From Helopsaltes ochotensis (taxonomy: Eukaryota > Chordata > Aves > Passeriformes > Locustellidae), in NCBI GenBank assembly GCA_013400155.1, contig VXBM01001215.1, positions 1 through 64,000 of the forward strand: a stretch of 64,000 bases of DNA, written 5' to 3'. Under the pieces are notes generated by a model. That model saw nothing but the letters and a program-made list of their open reading frames with translations, did not search any database and was not told the origin of the DNA. The first letter of the stretch is position 1. Every line of letters begins with the position of its first letter. Below, piece after piece: positions 12,311-25,849 of this stretch. A program made the position numbers and the translations under genes.

Positions 12311-15300
12311 ACATACATTTTAACCAGCTTTCTCAGTGAAACTCTTATTTTTCAACAGAATGTTGCTTTAACTTGAATATCAAAAACGTTGGAACTCAGG
12401 AAAGAGAATATATTAAACCCAAATGGACTAATTATACACAGCTGTAGGTATTTCAAAGCATTAAAAGTTTTTATAGTTTTGGATTTGTATTGACAAAAGG
12501 AGATACAAGGGGAAAAAAATTCGGAAGTCTTAGCTCTACTTCCTTCAAATTTTGCAGCTGGGGTTTTTGTATCGAAATGTGTTGTGTTCCAGCCTGGGAC
12601 ATGTGGGAAGGCCTGTGTTCTCTGAATGCCTAATTCTCCAAGAACCTCATTGTCATGTCATTGCAAAGTTTTAAAAGAAACAGGAAAAAGAACAAACTTA
12701 ATAAATGTAACGCCAACTGCAATAATGAAGTGTTACTTTTGGCTAGTGTAGTTATGTGGTTTCACGTATTTCAGTTTACTCTGATTCATCGTATTGTCTT
12801 GCCTTCTTTTTCTTTTAGGAATATGTAACAGATCATGCTCCATTTTAAATCATAGTTATATAGTCTGAAATGCCACTGGATTAGAAAATAAGCTTGTGTG
12901 AATCAATAGAGCTTCATTGACTTTCTTTGATTTATGCAGATTGGGGATCTGACTCAGTGTGTCGAATATGGTGATGAGTTAGGGAAGCAGAAATAATACT
13001 GATATTTTCCTCTATGATACTTAATTTCACAGGACTTAAGCTGGTATTTTCTTGCAGAATGTATTTTTGGAAGGAAAAAAGATTCTTCATTTCCTTACAT
13101 ACATCTGTATGCAGCTCCCCTTGCACAAGTGAGGTGGCCCATAATGGGAGAAGAATTTGTAGGCATCTTTCCCCTTCCTAACACTGCAATTTGTGATGTA
13201 ATATAATACAATTCCCATCAGTTCCCCATGCAGATGAGATACTTAGGTCTGCTTCTTCCTTTTTCAGTGATTGAAATGATTTGTTTGTTTTCTTTGTAAA
13301 AATTTCTTGTAAAAATTTTCTTTTGGCTTTGAGCAAGATGTCAGTTCATAAAATGTGTTGCTCTTTCAAAGATGTGGCCTTGAAAGTATTTTAATGTAGC
13401 CATTATGATAGGCACGTCAAGAGAGAATAATCACAGGAATTATATTGATCTATTTCCATAAATGAATGTTTCAATATTTATAATTGTTTATGTAGGAATA
13501 TCAAAGATCATCAAGCATAGGAAACTGAAATGCTTAATTAATAGATTATGTGCTCCTTAGAAGAGATATCATCCTAAATACATTTGACTTGTTCTACAAC
13601 TGGTTCTGAAGGCTCTGGTCTAAGTTATCTCACAATTAGTCTTCCAAAAAAAATGAGGAAATATCATTAATAAGATAGTAAACACCATATGTGACATTCA
13701 GCTCAAAGATAGGTTTTGATTCTTCTTTTTTAATTTTTACATGTTATTTCCAATTTTTTCAAGGTAATTCCTTTAGTAAGTTTTAATGATGAAGATCAGA
13801 AGTGGAATGTGGGCCTTGAATTTTGTATCTGTTCATAATTCTTTGAATGTATCCTGCAGTAGTTTCTGCTAGACTCTCCTATCATTAATTAGAAGCTGTG
13901 CAGAAATGAACAATTATGCTTTGTCACTTCAGCTTGACAGTGGAGATCAGCTGACCATCAGATGATCTTGCCAAAAGAAAGATGAATTCCTGCCTTTGGG
14001 CTGTGTTTAAGAGACTTTACCTTTCGGAATGCCATTTCTTTTTGAAATATGTATTTACATATTTACAGCTATGTGTTACAGTACAATCAACCTAAACTAA
14101 ATGATCTGTTGGTGTAATAGAATTTATCCCTGACCCTAATGGAATAAACCCGTGGTTTCAGAGGTAGTATAGCATGCCTTGTGTTTTTTATACAATGCTA
14201 ACAACAGCCAAATGTTTGTAATGTAAGTTAAAGGCATCTTGCACCTGCTCATAATATGTCAAGTGGACAAGCTCCTCATCAGCCACAATACAACAGGAAA
14301 GGCTATTTGTGGGCAATAGGGTTTATGACTGTACCCAGTACCTCAGATGAGAATTTTTGTGATGGTTCTGGTTATATGCTTGTGGTTTCTGTCCTCTGTG
14401 TTGGGATAAGACAGACTAAAATGCATCTTCAATCTTAGTATCAGACTTGAAATTTTTTCTGATACTTTTTTCTCTTTCTTTAGTCAATGAGGTAAATCAC
14501 TTATTGTGGTTACAAGTATGCTTCAAGCCTCTTAGAAGTAGAAACAAGATACAGTGTAAATCTAGAAATCTGTCCCATAAAGTTAGTACTATTTTGGTTT
14601 TGTGCACAACTTCAGTGAACATACAACAATACTTCAAAAGCAAAATGATGCCCACTTGGAAAGATTCAGCTCCAGACAGAGCGCTGGAGACATTTAAGGC
14701 ATCATCATCTTGAGCAGAGAGCTTTCTGAAATCATCCAATGGGGAAACAAGGTACTGGTGATGTGGTCAAATATGGATCAAGTATCTCACTGAGGGCTGT
14801 GGGGAGGTGCTGGCATCTCCTGGGGACACAGGGCTGCAGGAGTGGACAGCCACCGCCTGCCAGCCCCAAAAGAGTAGGGATCCTTTCTCCATTTAGGAAC
14901 TTGATTCCTGAGGTAGGAGTGGATGGAAACAGAAATAAAGACATGGGGAAAGCTTTGGGAGATTCAGCAAGAAGACTGACACTGACCTTTTTCAGATTTG
15001 TGCATCTGTGATATTCTCCCACAGCCACTTTGAACTCAGCACCCTTGGAAAACAGAGAGATTTCAGACACCTCAAACATTAGACAACAACATCACTGCTA
15101 ACAGAGTGTAAAAGAATTCACTCTTTTTTATGTCCAGAAATGATGCTTTTCCCTTAAGCTTATTAAGAGGATAGTTCAAGACTGATTAGGCTAAAAAAGA
15201 CACAATGCAGCATGGGGCATCAAGGTTGGAAAGGTAAGTTAGATCCTGGTTTTAGAATTTAAGGCTTTTAATGCATTTTATATTAGGCAGCTTTGAAATA

Positions 15301-17190
15301 GGGGTAACAGAGCAATGGGAACAAAGATCAGAAATACACATACTTTCTCAAAAGAAGTGGCTGCAACCACTGATTTAAACAGTCCTTCTCTCTATACATC
15401 AGATGCCTGGTCTTCAGAGTGAACCAGCTTTTACAGGAAAAACACTAATACTGCTCTGCCTACAAAATAATGACTTAAGGCGTGGGGATCTGAATCTCAC
15501 CAAGCAAAGAAAAGGTTTTTCTTGTATGGGTACTCTAATTGCCAAGCTAAAGTATGAAGTTGTTTCACATTCACCAATCTCCTCCTCCAGAAGTCCTATC
15601 GCATAACAAGGAAAAGTTCCTCACGGAATTTTAGGGTCTGGCCCTGTCAGATGAGGCCCCACTCATGCAAAAGGAGGCCTTTTCTTTGAACAGCGACTGG
15701 CTAAGGAGGTAAGTTCTAGGCTGCTCACACTTTGGTAAATCAGAGCCTGGGTATGAGGTAAGAACTCACTCTCAAAGGGAAGGAGAGCTATCAAGTGTAT
15801 GCATCTAAAGGGGTGGCATAGTTAGTAGAATCACTGCCTGAGTAGATTTTATGACGGTGGTTTGCGATTCAGATCACTGAATGCTGCCCAAGTTCTGCTT
15901 TTTGGTCATATCCTTTATAATCTAACACTGTTGTAAATGTCAAATCCAAGAAATTCCAAATATATATATCAAGAAAGGCCTATAGCTAGTGGATATAGGT
16001 AGAGGAGATGCGAGAAGCCTGTAGTACTGATAAAAGATCAGGTACTATAGCACAGCTTCCTATACATGTAGAAACAATCACTTAAATCTACACGGAGATC
16101 TGATAACAAACATGTCATTTATAATTGAAAAGGTGGGATCATTGTTGTATAAAGTGGGATCATTATTGCATTCATTCAAAGGTATGAACACCTGAACAAT
16201 GGAGAAATATCTGCTCTTTCCAAGAGTCTATCTTACCCAGTCTAGGCTACAGAAACTGTAAGGCAAACCTGTGGTGTAAGGCACAAAGGTGGATGGCATG
16301 GTGGCAGACGTATATGTAGGAGCATTCAAATCTAGGCATTTGAAAAGCTAAAAATGGAGGGCATGATTTGATAAGAAAGAATCTGACCACTTGAGAAGTT
16401 TAACTCTGATTTACCCAGGGTAAATTTGCCTTTTTTATGATGGATCTAAATATCCTTTAGTCTTCACATCATTGGTCTGAGGTTATTTATAATCATGTCA
16501 GCTTGACATTACTTGACAAGTTAATCAGGTCTATAGTCTCAGTGAAACTTTAACAGTCAGAAATCAAAACAAAGCAACTTCATTTTAACATGCTTTAGCA
16601 CCAGCAATGATGATGAGATGACCAGATGACCAGAGATGTCAGTAGCTTTTAAAGTTAATGAGGCAGTGTGAGCAGCAGCAGCTTGAGAGAAGTTAAAAAG
16701 ACCATTCCTCATTTGGACACCCTACAGGCCTTCATATGTGATTGAGCCACGTGATCCAACACAGAAGATTGATGAAAAAGTGGTTCATGCATTCATACAT
16801 TCATTTAAAAAAAATTCAAATTTTACATTTCCAGACACTAGTTCTGCAGATCATGACATGTTTTAAAAATAATTTCACATTCAAATGAATACCTTGAAAT
16901 CTAGATTTTTTTAAAAATCTGCCAAAATTAAGTTTAAAAAATGTTGTGGACAAAATAAATAAAACTCATTATTAATAAACATACCATTACTCATAGAGAA
17001 AAATAAGCAGGTCCATACTGAGTTGGTAGCTGCACAGGTAGCCCAGTACATATCTCCAGAAGCAGACTCCAGCTGTGCAAGTGGAGGGTAAAGAAAAGTA
17101 CAGAATAATTCTCTCCTAAACTCCAGTTATTTTTGGTTCTGTGAATTTCCTGAGCTATATGTGGTTTTTGGGACTTCAGTGACCATCAGT
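12311..17190. other. AT-rich noncoding DNA with minor repeats
   Basis: No coding region supported. Contains a two-copy imperfect 21-bp tandem repeat at 16131-16172 (core GTGGGATCATT), a possible tRNA-derived SINE head at 15808-15878 (listed separately), and a GC-richer patch at about 14760-14950. The 115-codon and 90-codon open frames in that patch overlap on opposite strands and show no known domain. Confidence 0.5.
15808..15878 (+). repeat. Possible tRNA-derived SINE head
   Basis: The segment starts GGGGTGGCATAGTTAGTAG, which resembles a polymerase III A box, and about 40 bases on has GGTTTGCGATTCAGATC, which resembles a degraded B box. The spacing fits a tRNA-derived SINE head such as MIR-like or other ancient amniote SINEs. 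No recognisable tail follows, and the similarity is weak enough that chance is possible. Confidence 0.25.
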
Positions 17191-17194
17191 GAAT

Positions 17195-17330
17195 GTCTTT
17201 ACCATCTGTTTCTTCAAACTGCCCTTAGCTGTCCATAAACTTTGCACACACAGCATCCTTTGGCAAAGAATTCTTATGGCCAGGTGTCTGGTGTCAGACT
17301 TTTTTTCCCCTTGAATCTCACTTCTTCTTT
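17195..17330 (-). mobile_element. Old CR1/L3-type LINE 3' end fragment
   Basis: On the minus strand, bases 17215-17275 follow the pattern of the conserved stretch near the end of ORF2 and the 3' region of old CR1/L3 elements: an 'asn-ser-leu-pro' like stretch, then 'lys-asp-ala-val'. Only about 100-140 bp remains. It has the same orientation as the ancient copy at 10.8-12.3 kb, but 5 kb of unrelated DNA separates them, so they are probably independent insertions. Confidence 0.5.
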
Positions 17331-20300
17331 TCTTTCCTATCCTGCATTTTTTTTTCTATTGCAAAACAGAAGGAATAGTCAAGCCCTATACACCCTGCCT
17401 ATGTAATCATAATTTTGGAGAATTCTATCCATGCCCCACCTCCCCAGCTCTCTCTTTTGCACACTAAATCCGGCTTACTCAGTCATTCATACTCCAAGAA
17501 GGTATTTTATTCATTTAGCAGAACTGAAAGCTATGATGACCATATTAATTGCAAAAAGAGTGCTAGCACACTTTGGATTAAAAACAGTGATTGGGATAGA
17601 GGAAGATAATTCAGTGAAAAATAGTTCAGGAGACAATAACAAGTGTGTCCCTGTTAGCTATATTTTCAACTACAGTTGTCTCAGAATTTGCCTCTGACAC
17701 TGGTTTAATGAGGGATTCTTCCCAATCTTACCCTCTTTGAAAGAGTAATTTTTTTCTCTTGAAGAAAGAGAAGAGGGATGCTGCTTTACTTGGCTTTTTA
17801 TCAACAGTTCCAATATTGTTAAAGTATGTTGAGTATTTAGAACAATACTATATATCTAAGTAGTAAAAACATAGATTTTTTTTTCTTTCAAATACTGTAA
17901 CCACTGAACAGTGAAAATGAGGAGAACAGGAATAAAAATAATATTCTTTTCGTGACTAAAAGATGGAAGAATATTATACTCCTTTTGCTGTTTATCCAAT
18001 TTTTTCCTAGGGGAGATCCAGTTGCCTGTGGTTTTGTCTGTGATTTCAAAAATAGTAGGAACAAGAGCTGGTCTGATGCCAAATAGAAATTACTGTGGCA
18101 CTGTTGGATTTGCAGAAATCCCCTGCCTAAATCTGAGATGTCAGTCCAGATTTAAGGTTTTTTCTTATTAAAAATAAACTGTTTTAAACAAGAGTTTATA
18201 TCAAGCTTCTATTTCAGTTAAATGCAAGAGGGATTCCTTCTAGCTGACATTTAACTCAATGTTTATAGATATTTATATTGCACAGGGAAGTATAGCTGGA
18301 TTTTACCATATTCCATTCTCAGAAGAAGTGAATGAATAATTTTTAGGATTAACTGTTTTTAAATAATCTAACTTTGTTTTATGTGAACAGATTTCTCTCT
18401 AAATTATCTGTAATTCAAGTCTATTCTATAATGATCCCTGCCATGTTACTCTACTGATGGACCATAATTTTACAAACTGAAATGATGCTGCTTAAATTAC
18501 ATGACAGTGCTGATAAGACATAAGGTATTTGTCCTGTTCCCTGATTACAAAAATATGCACAGACTTCCAGTCTCAATGTCTTCTAACCTTACATTTAAAT
18601 GTGGGTTTTGAAATTACTTTGAAATCCATTTTCCATGAACACTAAATGCAATTACGTGCATATTGTCAAAAATAAATCCAAAAGGAACATGAATATAACT
18701 AAAGCTAAATTAAATTGCTCTTAAAAATGGCACTAGAAAATCTCAGGTATTATTTTCTCAGCTTTTAGTTAAAGATGTTAAGGGATTTTATGTAAATATT
18801 ATTGGAAGACGATATCCTCTCTTCTTGCAATGTGGACACACTGCTCATTGTGTCCTAATCCAGCTGCTGAGGTGCTCATTATTTCTGGGGCAATTTCTTT
18901 ATGAGAAAACCCATATATTTCACTTTTATATCCCTAAAGATTAACAACAGCTCAAAAATATGCTGCATGTAGAACCATGCTATGCTTTCATTAAAATTTC
19001 ATATTTGTACATTTCTCACTTCATGCAGAAGTGAGCAAAACTAGATTCATGCTTTTAGAGATTTGTGAAGTTTTTGTCATCTGAGGAGAGTGTTTTTTTG
19101 TACTTACTGACACATTGCTTTGAAGGTAAAGTTCACACAGGAGCAGTTTCCCTCCCCTAACATCTTTTCCCTCTAAATTATAATTTTACCTCTTTCTTCT
19201 CAGCTTAGTGTATTTCTTCTAACTCTTTATCTGTGAAAAGCAGAAATAGTCCTGCACTTTGTGGTGAGTCCTTGGGTGACTGAGAGTGATTGCTGGCACC
19301 CTCCTGTTTTCTGACTGTGGGCTGGAGACCACAACCCAGTTTTGGAAAGATATATTTCCTCCGTTGTGTTCTTGAGTGGAGACTAGACTAGTCTGCTTTA
19401 TTCTTTTGCACTGATTAATTCACTCAGGAACCTGTGATTTTTCAAATATTAGGTTTAGCAGAAGCCATGCACTAGAGCCAGTGATGTGGAAGAGGAGACC
19501 CATATATTTCAACATACAGGCAGACCTGGTTGCAGCAATGTGTTAGAGAGATGGTGATGGGCAGAGACAACTGTGAGAAGACAGAGATTGCAATTCATTT
19601 GGGAAGGAGTAAAAGGATAGAGAGACCCTGCTTGAAAGCTGGAAATGAATGTGCTTTCTGTGTCCAAGAGGAGGTCTGTCTTTCAGGCTTCCTTGGCCTG
19701 GCATTATCTGCAGGATCTTCAGTTGCATGAAAACCTCTGTGGCTACAAATCATGACAGTGACAGGTGTGTCTGTGCACAGAGTCATGGAGAAGGGACTCT
19801 GTGTACCATGCAGCAAGCATGCAGCCCCCAGGTGCAGCTATGGCAAACCCAACCTGCCTTGTTGCCCAGGTGTGTCCAGAGGATGTCATGTGTACTGTTT
19901 GTGGTAAGCCCTATGACCCTAGGTCGCTGTCCCTTGACCTCAGGAAAGAATTCACTGGCTAATCCATGGCAACTGAACAATGCCGTTTGGGAAAGCCTGT
20001 AATTACACCCTGGGTGCTTAATTTAGGGGCAAGGAAGCCCAGTCTGAGAGACAGCAAACCTGTCTTTTCCTTTAGCAGTTTGAATGACTTTATTTTGGGT
20101 CCCACTCAAAATCTATGGTGAACTGTGCATCTGCTCTTCTCTGATGAAAGCTGTTCATTTCCCTAATCTCCCACAGAGCCAGCTTCCTAAATACTTTACA
20201 TAAACGCTATCGACTGTTTCATAGCACTGGGGCTCTAAGGTTCCCCCATGCTAATCAGTGTTTCTTAGTTGCATATTGCTTATCTTCTACCATGATTTAT

Positions 20301-21048
20301 TCGAAGGCTCCCTAATAAATACAGCAGAAATCTGTCAAACACTGTCACAGCACATGGAAACATATGCCATACCATAACTCCTGGAATACGAGAACATGAG
20401 AATCTTGACTTAGAAGGCATATGCATCTGCTAACTTTTAGAGAGGAGAACACAGCTTTTGAGAGGTTCAGAAATGCACATATTCAAAATTGCAAACAGAA
20501 AAATGAAAGAACCTGTTCTTACAATGACCATGTTTCGTTGCTTCTCTCATTGGTTAATGACTAGATTTTTTTTCTGGAATGGTGTTCACTAAATTTTCTG
20601 AAGAAGCTGCTGAAAATGTCATTTTGAAAAGCTTCGCAGAGTGCTCACTATTGAACAGAGTAATTTTTCCAACCACACAAACTCAAGAAAAGTGTAGAGA
20701 ATGAAAAAAATCCCACCAGCATCTATTCAGTTTGGGATTTCTTTGGCAAAATATCCACATAATTCCTTCTCAAATGGAAGATTCAGTTCAGGCTAAGACA
20801 CCTAAGCATAGTTGTTTTCAACTAGAGTACCTAAGCTTCCACAGAAGTCAATAACCTTGTTGTATCTCTGGGCTCTCAAGAGACTTGCAGCTGACCAGCT
20901 GCCTGAGACAGGAATTCAGATACCTCAGCTCTCACACCTAGTGCTGTTTTAGGTGTCTGACAGTATTTAAGGCATCTGCAAGAAGTTTAGAAATGTCACT
21001 AAAAGGAAATACTTTTGTGGGGCTGCACCTGGAAGTTCAGTGTGATTT

Positions 21049-21070
21049 CTTATGACATAATTGTCATAAG
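21049..21070. repeat. Short inverted repeat, 9-bp arms
   Basis: CTTATGACA and TGTCATAAG form a perfect 9-bp inverted repeat with a 4-base spacer (TAAT). The arm contains TGACA half-sites. It may be a chance palindrome. Confidence 0.7.
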
Positions 21071-22287
21071 GCACTCAACACATTTATGCAACAGAGCTGA
21101 CAAACACAGCAAGAAATCTTTTTCCCTGTTGTATTTACAAAATATTTCCAATTAATTTGTTTCATTAAGAACTAAGGAGCTCAGAATCTGGCTGCAGATT
21201 TTTTTTTTTTTGGTTGAGTATAATGTTTGTTATATTAAGGTCTGCAGAGATGCTGTATAGAGATACTGAAAAACATTCTCATATCAATGACAAGCTTAGG
21301 ATGCTTCTTTATTTTTTCTAAAATAAAGAATTTGGATCATCATGGGCTTTTTGGGAGTTTTTTAGCTCTTGTGGCAGGAAAACACTCCTTGCCTTCCGTA
21401 TATAGATTTAGAAATGATGTATTGAGAAATCCATTTATAATCATTATGACCACTATTACATTTAACAGTAATACAAAGAGAATTAGCCTTCACACATCTC
21501 AGTGAAGAATTACAGTAACATAAATCTCCAGACACATTCAGTGGCAATAAAGTCAAGTGTGAAAATGAATCAATACCATTCAATGCAGCTTCCAGTAAGT
21601 TTTTCAGTTTTTTTGTGTGTCAACAATTTTTCCATAAAAATAATTTTTTGTCTTCAAGCATTTTTGCATGCATAGAAATCACATGAACTGTGTGCAGTAT
21701 GCATTGACATTTCATATCCATAAGTTTCCGCAGTTAATTGCCACATTTTTAATTTTAACAAGAAGTGAAAGGTCCTCTCTCCAAGATTTAAAAACGTGAA
21801 GTGAGGACTAACAATGTGATGCAGACTTGAAAACAAGGGGATCAGTCCAAAAAAAGATCCGTTGGTCAGCTATTTACAAAAGCTCATTTCTGCCCTTCTC
21901 TGTTGTAGCAAGTACATCTTCAGCCTTTTCCAAGCTCTCCCACTTCCCAAACAGATGTTTTTTAGAAGCCCTGGAAGGTCCCCAAATTCAGGCTATTTTG
22001 GAATGAGAGAAAGGAGTAAGCTCTAAGTCTTGGAGTGCTCACAGAGAAGGCTCTGCCAGACACAACTTCCTTTGTGCAGAAGAGGATGGCTCTCCAGCAC
22101 CCTGCTGACCACTTGCTGGGAAATCTGACACGGGAAGAGGATTCCCCCCTGGAGAAAACCAACACTGGCAATTTAAGGCTATGTGTGTTTTAATCAACTT
22201 CTTTAAACACACTGGACTAAGTGAAAAACTGTGTTTCTGAGTACCCATGTGGGGTAATTTATAGTAGATTTATTTACAATATAGTAC

Positions 22288-22314
22288 ATCACTAACTAGT
22301 GACTAGTTAGTGAT
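22288..22314. repeat. Perfect 27-bp palindrome, 13-bp arms
   Basis: Arm ATCACTAACTAGT, one central G, then its exact reverse complement ACTAGTTAGTGAT. Each arm itself ends in the self-complementary ACTAGT. No transposon termini or duplications are evident next to it. Confidence 0.95.
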
Positions 22315-24988
22315 AACACAGACTAACAAGTCTGTGCTTGGCACAAGCCTGAAATAAGTGTTGTATACACTTATGGGCCAAATAATTTCCCAATTCCTTG
22401 TTGTGGAAGAGTTTGGTTAAATATATTCCACATTTTTCTTTCTTCTCCTTCTTTGTTTTTGTTGTTGATAATTTTTTTAACATTAGAAAGAAAAGTTTCC
22501 TATGAGGAAGATGATTGCCCTAACCCCCCTCCTTATTTTTTGATTATTTCTTGGGAACGGTTAAGCATATTTTTCATCTCTTTGATTTTATGAGATGGAC
22601 ATAGCAGAGACTGGCCTCAGCGAACACAGTTTTTGCTTATGAGTCCTGGCGCTGAATTATCTTGTCATGGTTACAAATATCTTTACAAAAAATAGTTATT
22701 ATTTGCTGCATGGCAGAGAATAGATAAAAGCTTGGTTAAGTGTATGCATGCTCAAGTAAATTGTTACATTTTATAACTTGCAAAACGAAAGCATAAGACA
22801 AAGGTGGCCTGAAACACTCTGAAGTGTTGCCAGCTTTCTTTCTCTTTTATAGATCACCAAGTATTTGCAAATAATTTAAAGAAAGAAAATAAATCATATA
22901 ATTTCTACATAGCTCTAGGTCACTTATTCTGTTTTACAACAGACTTTGGGAAATTCTTTTGATCGAATGCCACTAAGGTAATTTGGGCAGGAAACTATAG
23001 TCTCTGCCAGTGGAACAAATAAGGTATTTTATTAGAAAAACTTAGATCTGTTTAGTGTATTTCTAATTGATATTTCCAGATCTTTCCATATACACTGTGC
23101 CTATTTTGTTAGAGGTTGCCTGTGGAAAAGAATACTTCACATCCAGAAAGGCTAATGAACTGGGCCATTTCAGGATACCTTATAATCTTTTTTGTCAAAC
23201 TTTCTTGGCAATATCACCAGAGCATTAAAAATCTGCAAATGCAAAAGGGAAAAGTTGACGTTGGGGATAAGAGCCTTCCAAACCAAACACAAAATTAATT
23301 AAAAACATGCAAGATAGTCAAGAGCTAGATAGTAAACATTTGGCTTCAGAAGGTAGAAATTATCTATTTTGCTTTTTAATTACTAGTGATACAAAGAAAA
23401 TAATTATGATGCAACTTTTATTTTTCGTCTTTTTCTTCTTCCCTCCCTCCCCACTCTGCCCAGTTTATGATATATTTTCAGGATATCTGGACCATGAGCT
23501 CTACTGACTAGAAACCCTAAAAGGAGTGTAAATGTAAGGAATATTTTTATTTTCTTTAGACTTTGCTTGGTTTTTTTTTCAAGGCTCTAAACCCTGCAAA
23601 AATACTCTACCACTGTAAAAATTGGCCAGAGTAGATACTTTCTATGTGGAAATCCATTAGGATTTTGAATTAGCACAGACTGCATTGTGGCACAGAACTG
23701 CCATGTCCCTAAATGCCTATAGCAACATTAATTTCTGTCTGAATGTAGTTTTGGCTATTTTTAGGAAATGTTGATGCTCAGTATTTTAAGACAGTAGTTA
23801 TACTGGTGTTTTCATTCAGGAATGCTGGTCAGGAGATCATAGCCGCTTAAAACAGGTCTCCACAGCTCACATTGTGAAATTGTCTGGAAAGTACTTTCCT
23901 ATAATTTATATTAAAACCATACCTGAGTGAAACAGAAATGAAGCACAAATACTTGTGTTGGTTCAATTAGCTTTTAGAGTGCTTTAAAGTCAACTTGAAA
24001 TTACATCAGAGTAAGGAAAACATATTTCTTTTATCACCCTGATAAAATCATACAATGGTATTGGTCACCTGGACAAATCCATAAAGTACCTTCTTGTAAA
24101 GCCAGAGGGCTCTTTGCTGTAGTATAGTAAATAATATTCTAAAAATCAAAATCACCTGAGATGAAGGTTGTTGTGTCCTAGTCATACAAGTCTGGCTTTC
24201 TTCTTCTTTTTTTCCCAAATGGTATTAGCTTTTGGCTATTCTTCGTAACACGAGTTTTAAGTTCTGTAAGCCAACAGGAGTAAAAAGCAAAATAAGGCAA
24301 ATCTAGTTCTTTCAGTAGCTATAGTTCTTGAACGTCAGCCTGAAACATCCCTCATCTGTACAAGATTCAGTTCATTTGTGTGCAGGAAATTTTATACTCT
24401 TATCAGAAGTGTGGGAGGAAGTAAAAACTCTACTAAAAAGTGCTTTTTTTGCACTTGAAAAAACAGACATTGTTGATGGATGATTTACTGAGGCAAATAA
24501 AAGTACTACTTTGTAAGGGATCCCAGGATGTAATGTAAACTATCGCGGCAAAGTGGGCCCAGCTCTTTTCAAAACTGCAGGCTGGATGCTAATTCTGGCA
24601 GTCACTCTCTGGTCCTGTGAGAGTGAGTCATGCATTGCCTGCAGATACAGCAGCAGCACGTGGGTCTAAGAGCCCCTCGGCCCCCACTGCAGCTCCCTGC
24701 ACTTGGTGCACCCCAAGAGCAAGGCAGGACCCCACCTTTCCTCATTTCTCTTTGAAAGGTGCATTCCCTTGCTTCTCAACACTGCTAGAACCAGCTTAGT
24801 AATGAAAAGAAGTTGTGCAAATTGAGGCAAATAGGCATTTCTGTATAATGAAAGTAGCATAAATATTTTACACAGGAATCACACACCCACTTAAGTCTAG
24901 TGAATAAAGTTACACTATGTACTGTAGAACTATGCTTTAAAGTTATGACTCATTCCAGGATAGTAGCAGATGTTCATGAAGCTCAGCA

Positions 24989-24989
<1 letters not shown>

Positions 24990-25027
<38 letters not shown>

Positions 25028-25036
25028 NAAAAAAAA
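24990..25036 (+). repeat. 47-nt poly-A tract with one N
   Basis: An uninterrupted run of A except for an N at 25028. The upstream sequence is not a CR1; CR1 elements end in short octamer repeats, not poly-A. An AATAAA lies at about 24902-24907, roughly 80 bases before the tract, which is farther than usual for a cleaved transcript. It could be an expanded mononucleotide microsatellite or the tail of an unrecognised processed retrocopy. The length in the assembly is unreliable because of the N. Confidence 0.9.
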
Positions 25037-25760
25037 GTCCCCCACATCATTACAGAGATGCAAGACACCTCTCTCTAGCACTTTGAATGAGTCACTCCAT
25101 ATAATATGAATAAGTGCAGAAAAATACAAGATTACATGAGAATCAAGTATGCAGGCAGAGTCAAGAGTTTAGAGACTTTCTCCTGGAAGCCAGATTTATG
25201 CTTTAGATAAATTACTCCATCCAATGCTGGGACAGATAGAACTGCTCAACTGCTCCAATTTTCTGGACATATGAAAGAGGATATAGAAATATATGTTTAT
25301 GCACCATGTTCTTGCCCATAACACAGCATTAGTAAGATGCTTCTAGTCTCATCCTAGATAATCAGAACTGTTGAAGTATGTGCGGTACATCAGAGTTTTG
25401 GAAAAGGCTACAAAGTAATCAAGAATCTGGAAGAAAAACCCTTCTGTCGCGTAGCTTGAGTGGTTTAAAGTTGTTCTTTTTGGTTTAATCAAAAAGAATA
25501 TTGAAAGGCAAAGCAGTCACTGCACCTAGTCACGGGCAGGTAGAAAACAGGCCTTGAATCTGTTCAGTGTAGTTTGCAAAACCTTTGACCATTTTACCCT
25601 AAGAATTTCCTATTCATAAGTGTAGGAAAATCTCAAAACGACTTTCAGGGATGATGGTGGAAGAACATTGTTTGGATTACTTAAAACTAAATTTGATCTC
25701 TCTAAACATTAGTTTAATACACTGTATTAATTTGTATCTGAATTATACAATTTTGGTGGA
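25037..25760. other. Noncoding DNA, nothing recognised
   Basis: AT-rich sequence with no open frame of note, repeat match or obvious regulatory site. Confidence 0.6.
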
Positions 25761-25811
25761 TTTTTTTGTTTGTTTGTTTTGGTTTGGTTTGGTTTTTTTG
25801 AGAGAGAGAGA
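25761..25811. repeat. Simple repeat (GTTT/GGTTT)n followed by (GA)n
   Basis: A run of TTTG units grading into GGTTT units and poly-T, ending in GAGAGAGAGAGA at 25800-25811. It immediately precedes the LTR-type repeat that follows. Confidence 0.85.
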
Positions 25812-25849
25812 CTATCTGTAGCCATTTTCCTTTCCTTTTCTCAGACTCA

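Larger units (their letters stand above)
17341..24980. other. AT-rich noncoding DNA with two palindromes
   Basis: No coding region supported. A strong 27-bp palindrome lies at 22288-22314 and a shorter hairpin at 21049-21070 (both listed separately). A pyrimidine-rich 3' splice-site-like sequence ends at 23463, but no exon can be established. The block 20790-20990 contains repeated 'ACACCTAAG / TACCTAAG / AGGTGTCTGA' motifs that recall ancient amniote repeats with TTAGGCACC-type cores. I cannot assign it. Confidence 0.5.

Noticed and set aside
23418..23507. Possible terminal exon after a strong pyrimidine tract ending CCCAG at 23463
   Set aside because: Only about 14 codons follow before a stop, and the peptide is not recognised.
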